A DNA stretch of 64,000 bases from positions 1-64,000 of the forward strand of contig NZ_WMLB01000003.1 of assembly GCF_009709675.1 (NCBI RefSeq), given 5' to 3'. The notes under the pieces are model-generated. The model saw only the letters and a list, made by a program, of their open reading frames with translations. It had not been told where the DNA came from and made no database searches. This stretch comes from Agromyces bracchium. GTDB taxonomy: Bacteria > Actinomycetota > Actinomycetes > Actinomycetales > Microbacteriaceae. The first letter of the stretch is position 1. Each line of letters starts with the position of its first letter. Positions 23,736 to 31,807 of the stretch are shown here, piece by piece. The position numbers and the translations under genes were made by a program.

Positions 23736-24905
23736 TCAGCCCGCCTCGGTCTCGCGGACACCCGCGGCGCTCGCGAGGCCGTCCCATGTTCTCGCCCACG
23801 TGAGGGATTCCGCGCGTCGGCGGGCGCGTGCACCCCATGCTGCCCTCGCCTCCGGGTCGCGGATGAGTCCGTCGAGGACATCGGCGAGCGCTCCCGCGTC
23901 ATCGCGGGGGAAGAGGAGTCCGGCGTCCGAGATCAGTTCGGGCGTCCCGCCGGTGGCGCTGCCGACCACCGCCTGGCCGCTGGCGAGGCCCTCCAGGATC
24001 GTCAGCGCGCAGGGCTCGTCCCAGCGCGACGGCGTGACGTGGATGTCGCTCGCCGCGAGCGCGCCGGCGATCCGGGTGCGATCCAGGTGCCCGGTGCGCA
24101 CCACCTCGATGCCCTGCTGCTCGAGATCGGCGATGCGTGCGTTCAGCCGGTCGTAGAACGGGTTGCCCGCCGAGAATCCGAAGTTCGTGTCGCCGACGAT
24201 CTGAAGGCGGAACCGCGTACCGCGTTCTGCGACTCGGACGCAGGCATCCGCCAGGATGTCAGGCGCCTTCTCGACGGAGAGCCGCCCGACGAAGCCCACG
24301 GTCGGGATCGGCGAGGTCCGCTCGGTGCCGAACTGCTCGGTGTCGACGCCGTTGAGCACCGTCGATACGGTGAACGGACGCAGCTTGTAGATCTGCTCGA
24401 TCGCGCGCGCGACATACGCGCTGACCGCGACCGAACGGAGCCGCCGGTCGCGCGCGTACTGGCGACGGAACCGATCGCTCGACATCTCCAGGTTGTGGAA
24501 CCAGTGCACGACCTGCACCGACGGAAGGCGTCGGCTGAGGAAGACCGCGACCTCCGGGTCGTTGTTCACGATCGCGACCTGCGGGCGGAGCCGCTTGAGC
24601 TCGGCCAGCACGTCGTGCGCGTAGACCCACTGGTCCGGCGCCCGCCAGCCGGTCAGCCGGCGGCGGATCCGTAGCAACTTGGCCGGCAGCGGTGACGGCC
24701 ACTTGATGGCGCGCACGAACCGCAACCCGGGCCACTCGTACTCGTCGACGCCGATGGCCTTGCGGGTGATGACCGGGCAGTCATATCCCTGCGCGAGCGC
24801 GACGCGACCCACGTTGAGCACGCACGTCGCGATGGCGCCGCTCACGACGGGCGTGAACGTCTCGCGGCTGTTGTTGACGAACACGATCGTCGGCTTGCCC
24901 GCCAT
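23736..24905 (-). CDS. glycosyltransferase family 4 protein
   Basis: A 389-residue GT-B enzyme. The N-terminus KPTIVFVNNSRETFTPVVSG is followed by QVVHWFHNLEM and VAVSAYVARAIEQIY. The donor half has VGFVGRLSVEKAPDILADA, LQIVGDTNFGFS and EPCALTILEGLASGQAVVG (EX7E). ATG 24905 has GAGGGAG about nine bases upstream, which decides against longer in-frame forms reaching 25154. Third gene of the four-gene unit. Confidence 0.88.
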   Translation of the reverse strand: MAGKPTIVFVNNSRETFTPVVSGAIATCVLNVGRVALAQGYDCPVITRKAIGVDEYEWPGLRFVRAIKWPSPLPAKLLRIRRRLTGWRAPDQWVYAHDVLAELKRLRPQVAIVNNDPEVAVFLSRRLPSVQVVHWFHNLEMSSDRFRRQYARDRRLRSVAVSAYVARAIEQIYKLRPFTVSTVLNGVDTEQFGTERTSPIPTVGFVGRLSVEKAPDILADACVRVAERGTRFRLQIVGDTNFGFSAGNPFYDRLNARIADLEQQGIEVVRTGHLDRTRIAGALAASDIHVTPSRWDEPCALTILEGLASGQAVVGSATGGTPELISDAGLLFPRDDAGALADVLDGLIRDPEARAAWGARARRRAESLTWARTWDGLASAAGVRETEAG

Positions 24906-24982
24906 GTGGTGTCGCTCCCTCTGCGTCCGTCCAGCACCGAGGCCAGAGTAGTGCAGGCCACTCGTCGATCCCGCCACTCGGA

Positions 24983-25921
24983 TCATCCCGCGGGCGCTCC
25001 GGGGCGCTCGGTGCTCGCGCCCAGCCGGGCGTGCCTGAGGGCGCCGTCGACCAGTCCGGTCGGCGCGACGCGAAGCGCCCAGGCGATCTCGCGTGCGGCC
25101 GCGCCAGGCTTTCCTCGACGAACCTCGGCCTTCGCGCTTCGTAGTGCTCGCCACCAGGCGAACCGCCGATTCTTGCGCAGGCTCTCGGAGAGCGCTTCGA
25201 CCAGTTCGCCGTCTCCTCGCTCGGTGGCAGCGGCGCGATGCAGGAGCAGCACCCGCTCGATGGCGCGGACGAGTTCACGGTGTCGGCGGGTGACCGATCC
25301 CGGATGCGCACGATAGTCGACGAGCCCGCGTGGCACGAACGCGAACTCGCCGAGTTGGCCGAGACGCAGTACGAGATCGAGGTCCTGCGCCAGCCTGAAC
25401 GCAGGATGGAATCCCCCGACCCTGTCGAGAGATGCTCGACGCACGAGGAGGTTCGGCGCGATGATGCCGGTCGTGCGACGGGCGATGCCCGTTCGATCGA
25501 CCTGGGTCTGGTCGGCTTCGAGGAGGACCGAACCTGCCTCGTCGATGACCCGCATCCCGCAGTAGGCCGCCACCGCGTGCGGAGCCGCCTCGAGCGCGGC
25601 GGTCTGCAATGCCAGTCGATCTCGATCCCAGCGATCGTCGTCGTCGAGGAACGCGACGTACTCGCCCTTCGCATGCGCGATGCCCAGGTTGCGCGCGGTG
25701 GAGACGTTCGACTCAGGCACGCTCAGCACGAGCGCTTCCGGCACGATCATGCGCACTGCTTTCATGACCGGTTCTGCATCCGGCAGGCCGTTGACGACGA
25801 TGATCATCTCGACCGGTTGGTGTCGTTGCGTCACCACGGAATGGAGTGCTTCGGCCAGGTACTCGCTGACGCGGTTCGTGGCCATCACGACGCTCACGAG
25901 GAGGGGACTGCCGTCCGACAT
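24983..25921 (-). CDS. glycosyltransferase family 2 protein
   Basis: About 312 residues. The GT-A core has LVSVVMATNRVSEYLAEAL, MIIVVNGLPDA, STARNLGIAHAKGEYVAFLDDDD (DxD-type motif) and the acceptor region APNLLVRRASLDRVGGF. The C-terminal 80 residues are basic and helical. ATG 25921 is chosen; GTG 25927 is in frame and equally possible. It begins nine bases after the upstream GT4 stop, within the same minus-strand unit. Confidence 0.87.
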   Translation of the reverse strand: MSDGSPLLVSVVMATNRVSEYLAEALHSVVTQRHQPVEMIIVVNGLPDAEPVMKAVRMIVPEALVLSVPESNVSTARNLGIAHAKGEYVAFLDDDDRWDRDRLALQTAALEAAPHAVAAYCGMRVIDEAGSVLLEADQTQVDRTGIARRTTGIIAPNLLVRRASLDRVGGFHPAFRLAQDLDLVLRLGQLGEFAFVPRGLVDYRAHPGSVTRRHRELVRAIERVLLLHRAAATERGDGELVEALSESLRKNRRFAWWRALRSAKAEVRRGKPGAAAREIAWALRVAPTGLVDGALRHARLGASTERPGAPAG

Positions 25922-25930
25922 GCGCACAGT

Positions 25931-27076
25931 CTAGGGTCGTGACATCGCGCGGTCGTCGGGTCCCTCCAGTCGCCGGAGCACGCTCGCCATCGCGTCGACC
26001 CGCTCGCTCCAATCGGTGAGCGGCCCGTCCACACGATCCGGGAAGCGCCACCGGGCGGGCAGGGCGGCAGCCACGGCATCCACGAAATCGATGCCGCCGG
26101 CGACCGTGACGCGCGGATCGTCGACGTCGCGGAACCCGGCGACCGCCGTCGAGACGACGGGCCGCCCGACCGCCTGGTACTCGTAGAGCTTGATCGGGTC
26201 GAGGCTGTCGGTGAAGGTCGTGACGACGTGCGGCACCACCAGCACGTCCGCGTGCTGCAGGTAGCCGACGACCCGATCGCGCCGTCGTGGTCCGAGCAGC
26301 ACCACGCCTGCGGCACGAAGTTGCTCGCGCTCGACCGGCGTCAGGGCGTCCGGGCCGACGAGCACGAGGGAGGCATCCGGCCGGATGGCACGCGCCGTCG
26401 ACGCGCAGAGCTCGACGTCGAGGCGATCGCGGTGCAGGGTGCCGAGGTAGAGCGCGACGGGGCCGTCCGGCAGGTCGCTCGGCCTCGGCATCGGCCGACG
26501 GTACGCCGCCGCATCGACCGCGTTGGGGATGAGGGCCACCTCTCGGACCGACGCCTTGCGCCGGGCCAGTTCGGGCGAGCAGACGACGACCTCGCCGGCG
26601 AGCCGCATGAGCGTCGCCTCGCTCGCAGCGAGACGCTCGAGCTCGGCGGCGGGGCGGTCGGCGACCAGCCAGTCGTCGGTGACGTCGTAGAGGGTGGGCC
26701 AGCCGGTCCGCTCGGCGAGTAGGGCCATGCCCGGGTCGTTGATCCAGAGCAGCGGATGCCGCATGCCGAGACGTCCGGCCGCGCGCATGATGCCGCGAGC
26801 GAGTCGGTCGTCGGCGCCGGGATCCAGCCGGCGAGGCAGCCGCTTCGTCAGTTGCAGCCGGTGCAGGCGACCCGGTGCGACGCCGTCGATCTCGCCCAGC
26901 CCGGCTCCGACGCGTGGGCGGCGCTTCGACCGGAGGTCGTGCGTCGGGTCAGCGGGCGGCTCGACGAACAGCACGCGGAGCGCCGGATCGCGTGCGAGGA
27001 GTCCGGCGACGAGGTGCTGGTTGCGCCGCCAGACCTGATCCCAGCTCTCGAGCGAGACGACGATGAGATCGGGCAT
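25931..27076 (-). CDS. glycosyltransferase family 4-like protein
   Basis: A 381-residue protein of the GT-B type resembling UDP-galactopyranose mannosyl/galactosyl-like transferases. It shows IVVSLESWDQVWRRNQHLV at the start, TLYDVTDDWLVA, VVVCSPELARRK, LIPNAVDAAAYRRP, then VALYLGTLHRDRLDVELCA and the donor motif DSLDPIKLYEYQAVGRPVVST. The start ATG has GGAG six to eight bases upstream. It is the first gene of the 27076-22584 unit and divergent from the GT4 at 27178, with a promoter in the 101 bases between. Confidence 0.86.
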   Translation of the reverse strand: MPDLIVVSLESWDQVWRRNQHLVAGLLARDPALRVLFVEPPADPTHDLRSKRRPRVGAGLGEIDGVAPGRLHRLQLTKRLPRRLDPGADDRLARGIMRAAGRLGMRHPLLWINDPGMALLAERTGWPTLYDVTDDWLVADRPAAELERLAASEATLMRLAGEVVVCSPELARRKASVREVALIPNAVDAAAYRRPMPRPSDLPDGPVALYLGTLHRDRLDVELCASTARAIRPDASLVLVGPDALTPVEREQLRAAGVVLLGPRRRDRVVGYLQHADVLVVPHVVTTFTDSLDPIKLYEYQAVGRPVVSTAVAGFRDVDDPRVTVAGGIDFVDAVAAALPARWRFPDRVDGPLTDWSERVDAMASVLRRLEGPDDRAMSRP

Positions 27077-27177
27077 GCGGCTCCATCCGCGGAGGGGGTG
27101 ACGATTCAGGGTAGCCGACGGGTGAGGCCTCGCCGCGAGCGGCCGGGACGCCGGATATCGTGGTGCCGGGAGGACCG

Positions 27178-28302
27178 ATGCGCATCGTGCAGATCGTGCC
27201 GTTCATCGGCCCGGGAAGCGGAGTCGCCGGCGTCGCATGGAACCTGGATCGCGAGTTCCGGGCGCTCGGGGCGGAAGTGGAGAACTTCACGCTGGCGTCG
27301 GCGACGCGTGGGTTGCGTCAGGTCCGGGTCCGCGGATGGCGCACCGCGCGCATCGCGCAGGCGCAGCGCATGATCTGGTTCAGCGTCATCGGTACCCGCC
27401 GTGCGAAGGCCTTCCTCGCCGAGCGGCCAGATGCGGTCTCCATCTGCCATAACAACGCGATGGTCGGCGACGTCTACGTCAACCACGGGGTGCTGCTGGC
27501 CGCGATGCGCGCCCGCGGAAACTCGACCCTGCGCTTCCTCCGCGATCCGACGCACATCTTCACGCACGTTCGGGACGTGATCCGCTATCGCTCGGACATC
27601 CACCGCCGCGTCGTGGTGCTGAGCGACGCCGAGATCGACGTGCTGAAACGGACCTACGGCCGGGTGCGGCCTCCGATCACCGTGATCCCCAACGGCGTGG
27701 ACCTCGAGCGGTTCCGGCCCCCCACCGATGTCGAGCGTCGCGAGGCGCGGGAACGGTTCCAGCTCGACGACGAGCACCGGGTCGCGGTCTTCGTGGGCCA
27801 CGAGTTCGACCGCAAGGGCCTGCCGATCGTGCTCGAGGCGATGGCGTCGGCACCGACCGTCCTGCTCATGGTCGTCGGCGGGAACGCACGGCTCCTCGAA
27901 CGGGCGAAAGCGGACGCCGAGCGTCTGGGGGTCGCCGATCGCGTCCTCTTCGTGGGTCAGCGCGGCGAGGTGCGGCCGTTCCTCTCGGCGGCAGATATGT
28001 TCGTGCTGCCCAGCCACTACGAGTCCAGCGGACTCGTCTTCCTCGAGGCGCTCGCGTGCGGGCTCCCCGTCGTGGCGACCTCGGTCGGCGTGGCCGCCGA
28101 ACTCGTGCGCGACGGCGAGAACGGATTCCTCGTCGGACACGACGCCGCCGAGATCGCCCGCCGGTTGGAGCAGCTCGCGGGCGAGGACCTCGCCCCGTGG
28201 CGTGAGCGTGCGCGTGCGAGCGTCGCCGGATGGACCTGGGCCGACGTCGCCCGCCGCTACCTCGAACTCGCCGCGCAGGTCGCTGCCGAGCGGGATCGTT
28301 GA
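27178..28302 (+). CDS. glycosyltransferase family 4 protein (paralogue A)
   Basis: A 374-residue GT-B enzyme. Its N-terminus MRIVQIVPFIGPGSGVAGVA and internal VSICHNNAMVGDVYVNHG closely match the protein encoded on the opposite strand at 29377-30594. The donor half shows VAVFVGHEFDRKGLPIVLEA and ESSGLVFLEALACGLPVVAT (EX7E). ATG 27178 follows GGGAGGACCG. The two paralogues flank another GT4 in inverted orientation, suggesting local duplication and inversion. Confidence 0.88.
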   Translation: MRIVQIVPFIGPGSGVAGVAWNLDREFRALGAEVENFTLASATRGLRQVRVRGWRTARIAQAQRMIWFSVIGTRRAKAFLAERPDAVSICHNNAMVGDVYVNHGVLLAAMRARGNSTLRFLRDPTHIFTHVRDVIRYRSDIHRRVVVLSDAEIDVLKRTYGRVRPPITVIPNGVDLERFRPPTDVERREARERFQLDDEHRVAVFVGHEFDRKGLPIVLEAMASAPTVLLMVVGGNARLLERAKADAERLGVADRVLFVGQRGEVRPFLSAADMFVLPSHYESSGLVFLEALACGLPVVATSVGVAAELVRDGENGFLVGHDAAEIARRLEQLAGEDLAPWRERARASVAGWTWADVARRYLELAAQVAAERDR

Positions 28303-28342
28303 GGCCCGTTCGCCCCGGAGCCCGCGAAGGGCCGCGGTCGAC

Positions 28343-29380
28343 TCAGCGCAACACGCTGCGATACACCCGTTCCGTACCCGCGGCCTGGGCGGCCAACGAG
28401 AAGCGCTGCTGCTGTGCCGACCGCACGTCGACGCCGAGGGCCGCCCGGGACTCGGCGTCGTCAGCGAGGTGCCGGAGCATCCGTCCGGCGTCGGCGTCGT
28501 CGTCGGCTGCGAACAGGCAGCGCTCCTCGAGCCCCTCGAAGACGTCGAGGTGACCCGCGGCGCCCGCCGCGACGACCGGGAGTCCGCCCGCCATCGCCTC
28601 GATCACCGTGAGGCCGAGGCCTTCGATCGGGCACGGCGCGATGAGCAGCCCGGCGCGATCCATGACGTCGGGCAGGTCGGCGCGGTAGCCGAGGAATCGC
28701 ACCGCGTGCCCGATGCCCAGCTCGTCCGCCAATGCCTCGAGTGCGGCCTGCTCGGGGCCCTGCCCCGCGATCTCCAGGTCCCACCCGGCGCGCGCCAGTC
28801 CTGCGGCGGCGAAGGCGCGGATGCCGACGTGCCCGTGCTTCTCCGGCTGCAACCGCTGTGCCATGAGCACGGTGCGCCCTCGAAGCGACCCGTCGCGGAT
28901 CGGTCGCGTCTCGACGCCGGAGTGCACCACGGTGCTGTCCCCGTCGATCGCCGCCGCGACCGCGCGGCTGATCGAGATCTGCGCGTCGACGAACGGCCGC
29001 ACGAGCAGGCTGACGGGAACCGGGCCGACGCGCCCGTGCGGCTTCGCGAAGTGGCGGGTCGCGACCACGGACGGGCGTCGGGCACGACCCGCGAGACCGG
29101 CAGCGACACCGAGTTCGGCGGCCGTCATGTGCGTGTTGACGACGTCGAATCCCGACGCGAGCCGGCGAACCGCGCGCGCGACGTCCTGCGTGCGGGTCGC
29201 GGCGGCGTGGGGCACCCCGATCGGATCGAGCGACTCGCGCATCGGCTCGACGGCGCCACCGATCACCGTGACCTCGTGCCCGTCCGTGCGCTGCTGGCGT
29301 GCGAGGCGGAGGACGAAGCGCTCGACGCCCGAGTACCCGTCGGAACGGATCGCGTGCAGGATGCGCAACGACGCGCTCAC
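28343..29380 (-). CDS. glycosyltransferase family 4 protein
   Basis: A 345-residue GT-B enzyme. The GTG 29380 start overlaps the TGA of the upstream GT4 (GTGA), which decides it over longer frames. The N-terminus is ASLRILHAIRSDGYSGVERF, then FDVVNTHMTAAELGVAAGL and TVVHSGVETRPIRDG. The donor domain has VLMAQRLQPEKHGHVGIRA and EGLGLTVIEAMAGGLPVVAA (EX7E). It is translationally coupled to paralogue B and convergent with paralogue A. Confidence 0.87.
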   Translation of the reverse strand: MSASLRILHAIRSDGYSGVERFVLRLARQQRTDGHEVTVIGGAVEPMRESLDPIGVPHAAATRTQDVARAVRRLASGFDVVNTHMTAAELGVAAGLAGRARRPSVVATRHFAKPHGRVGPVPVSLLVRPFVDAQISISRAVAAAIDGDSTVVHSGVETRPIRDGSLRGRTVLMAQRLQPEKHGHVGIRAFAAAGLARAGWDLEIAGQGPEQAALEALADELGIGHAVRFLGYRADLPDVMDRAGLLIAPCPIEGLGLTVIEAMAGGLPVVAAGAAGHLDVFEGLEERCLFAADDDADAGRMLRHLADDAESRAALGVDVRSAQQQRFSLAAQAAGTERVYRSVLR

Positions 29381-30594
29381 CGGGTCCGCCGCTGCTGGCG
29401 AAGGTCCGAAAGCAGTTCGAGGTAGCGGTCGGCGATCGCCGGCCATCCGTGTTCCTCGGCCGTGCGACGTGATCGGTCGTGCCATTCGGAGAGATCGCGC
29501 TGCGAGAGGTCGTGCAGGCGTGCGCCGATCTGCGCGGGGTCGAGGTCGACGAGGTGCCCGTTCTCGCCGTCGACGACCAGCTCAGGCGCGAACCCCACCC
29601 GCGTCGCGACGACGGGGAGCCCGCAGGCGAGCGCCTCGAGGAAGACGAGCCCGCTCGACTCGTAATGGCTCGGCAGGACGAACACGTCGGCGGCGTGATA
29701 GTAGGGCACGACGTCTGATCGGCGCCCGACGAAGGCGACCCGTTCGGCCACTCCGTGACGGCGAGCGACCTCTTCCGCCTGCCGGATCATCGCGGGCGTA
29801 CCGCCGACCACGATGAGGCCGACTCCGGGGGCACCGACGAGCGCCTCCATCACGAGTGGCAGGCCCTTCCGCTCGAACTCGTGGCCCACGAACACCGCGA
29901 GCATGAGATGGTCGGGCAGGCCGATCTCGGCGCGCGCGGCGGATCGCTCCGCCGACGTGGCCGGACTGAACATCTCCGTGTCGACCCCGTTCGGGATCAC
30001 CCGGATGGGTGGACGCACCCGGCCGTAGGTCGACACGAGCAGCTCCGCCTCGTGCTCCGTGAGGGCGATCACGGCGCGGTGGGCGCTCCCGCGGTACCGC
30101 ATGCGGTCGCGAGCCGTGGTGAACAGGTGCACGGGATTTCGCACCATCCGCCAGAAGTAGTTCCCGCGAGCGCGCATGGCGACCTGGAGCAGGCCGTGGT
30201 TCACGTAGACGTCGCCGGCGAGCACGTCGTTGTGGCAGATGCTGACGGCGCCCGGTCGTTCGGCGAGGAAGCGCTTCGCCCTGGCGGTGCCGACCGTGCT
30301 GAACCAGATCACGTTCCGTGCCCGCTCGAGGTGGGTGCCGATCGCCGACCTCCGGCGATCGCGAGGGGCCCGACCCGCCGTCGCGGCGGTGAAGCGCTCG
30401 ACGGTTGCGCCCCTGGCGCGGAACTCGCGTTCGAGGTTGAACGCCACTCCCTCGACACCGCTCCCGCGCGTGATGGCCGGTGCGATCTGCACGATGTGCA
30501 GCGCGTTCGTCGCCGCGGCATCGGAGTGGATCGCGTCGGCGGGCAGCGCTTCCGGCAGTTCGGAGGCGTTCGACGCCTCGGATGCTGCACCCAC
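29377..30594 (-). CDS. glycosyltransferase family 4 protein (paralogue B)
   Basis: A 405-residue GT-B enzyme, paralogous over its length to 27178-28302: HIVQIAPAITRGSGVEGVAF, VSICHNDVLAGDVYVNHGL, YGRVRPPIRVIPNGVD, VFVGHEFERKGLPLVMEAL and HYESSGLVFLEALACGLPVV. It carries an extra N-terminal stretch of about 30 residues. Start GTG 30594 has GGGAGAG five bases upstream. It likely uses a related acceptor to paralogue A. It is the first gene of a two-gene unit. Confidence 0.88.
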   Translation of the reverse strand: MGAASEASNASELPEALPADAIHSDAAATNALHIVQIAPAITRGSGVEGVAFNLEREFRARGATVERFTAATAGRAPRDRRRSAIGTHLERARNVIWFSTVGTARAKRFLAERPGAVSICHNDVLAGDVYVNHGLLQVAMRARGNYFWRMVRNPVHLFTTARDRMRYRGSAHRAVIALTEHEAELLVSTYGRVRPPIRVIPNGVDTEMFSPATSAERSAARAEIGLPDHLMLAVFVGHEFERKGLPLVMEALVGAPGVGLIVVGGTPAMIRQAEEVARRHGVAERVAFVGRRSDVVPYYHAADVFVLPSHYESSGLVFLEALACGLPVVATRVGFAPELVVDGENGHLVDLDPAQIGARLHDLSQRDLSEWHDRSRRTAEEHGWPAIADRYLELLSDLRQQRRTR

Positions 30595-30715
30595 GTCTCT
30601 CCCTGCGCTTCACGGCCGTGCGGCGCCCCGGCCCGCCGGAACTCAGCAGCAACCCTATCCCGACCGACCTGACGGCGGCCCAGCGCGTCGAACCCAGCCC
30701 GTATGCTCGGTTCTC

Positions 30716-31795
30716 GTGCAGGACAACGCTGGCGATCGGTCCCGCCGGGCTCCGGCGTTGCTCACCATCGCAACCGTCGCGACCGCGGCGCCGATGGGCG
30801 CGTCGGTCTACGAGGCGCGCATCGCCGAGCGCGCAGCGGGCGTCCTCGGCGACGGCTGGGCGGTCCGCAGGGCGGTGTTCCGCTCGATGAACTCCTCCCT
30901 CCCCGGCAATCGCCGCCTGCCGTTCGGCGCCGTCACGAGAGCGTCGTCGGGGGTTCGCCGGCAGCTGGGCCGCCTGCTGTACCCCGGCGACACGCTCACC
31001 CACCGGATGAACCTCGAACTGCCGCCGGCGCCCGACGGCGACGTCATCACCCTCCACGACGTCGTCGCGTGGAGGTTCCCCGACGAGTCGCCGCCGGTCG
31101 CGGCAGCTGCCGAGGAGGCGCGTCGAGCGGACGCCGTCATCTGCGTGTCGGAGTTCAGCGCGAACGAGGCCGTCGAGTTCCTCGGCATCCGCGACCCGCG
31201 CGTCGTGCACAACGGCATCGACGAGGCCTTCTTCGACGCCGCCCCCCTGAGCGAGGCCCAGCGGGCGGAGCTGCGGCTGCCCGAGCGCTACGTGCTGCAC
31301 GCCGGCGGCGCGTCGAGCCGCAAGAACCTGCCGGCGCTCGCCGAGGCGTGGCCGATCGTGCATCGGGAGCGCCCGGACCTCGTGCTCGTGCTCAGCGGGC
31401 CGCCTCATCCGAGGCGCACTGCGCTCTTCGAGGGCATGCCCGGCACGCGGCTGCTGGGCCGCGTCGCCGACGGCATCGTCCCGGGGCTCGTCGCAGGGGC
31501 GGCGGCCGTCGTCGTCCCCTCGCTCTACGAGGGGTTCGGGCTGCCCGTCCTCGAGGCCATGGCCGCCAACGTGCCCGTGGTCGCCGCGCGCACGAGCAGT
31601 CTCCCAGAGGTCGCCGGCGACGCCGCCCTGCTCGTCGAACCGACAGGACGGGGCGTCGCCGACGGGCTCCTCTCGGTCACCCGCGACGACCCGGCGATCG
31701 CCGCGCTCGTGGCTGCCGGGCGATCGCGGGCCGCCGGGTTCACGTGGGACGCTTCAGCGCGCGGGCATGCGGAGGTGTGGCGCTCGCTCGCCTGA
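30716..31795 (+). CDS. glycosyltransferase family 4 (GT4) mannosyltransferase-like protein
   Basis: A 359-residue GT-B enzyme starting GTG QDNAGDRSRRAPALLTIATV. It has GDVITLHDVVAWRFPDE and AVICVSEFSANEAVEFLGI in the acceptor half, and YVLHAGGASSRKNLPALAEA and SLYEGFGLPVLEAMAANVPVVAA (EX7E) in the donor half. These features match the mannosyltransferase-B group (WbdB/MtfB-like). It is divergent from paralogue B and convergent with the three-domain glycosyltransferase at 31808. Confidence 0.87.
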   Translation: MQDNAGDRSRRAPALLTIATVATAAPMGASVYEARIAERAAGVLGDGWAVRRAVFRSMNSSLPGNRRLPFGAVTRASSGVRRQLGRLLYPGDTLTHRMNLELPPAPDGDVITLHDVVAWRFPDESPPVAAAAEEARRADAVICVSEFSANEAVEFLGIRDPRVVHNGIDEAFFDAAPLSEAQRAELRLPERYVLHAGGASSRKNLPALAEAWPIVHRERPDLVLVLSGPPHPRRTALFEGMPGTRLLGRVADGIVPGLVAGAAAVVVPSLYEGFGLPVLEAMAANVPVVAARTSSLPEVAGDAALLVEPTGRGVADGLLSVTRDDPAIAALVAAGRSRAAGFTWDASARGHAEVWRSLA

Positions 31796-31807
31796 TCGGC
31801 GTCGAGG

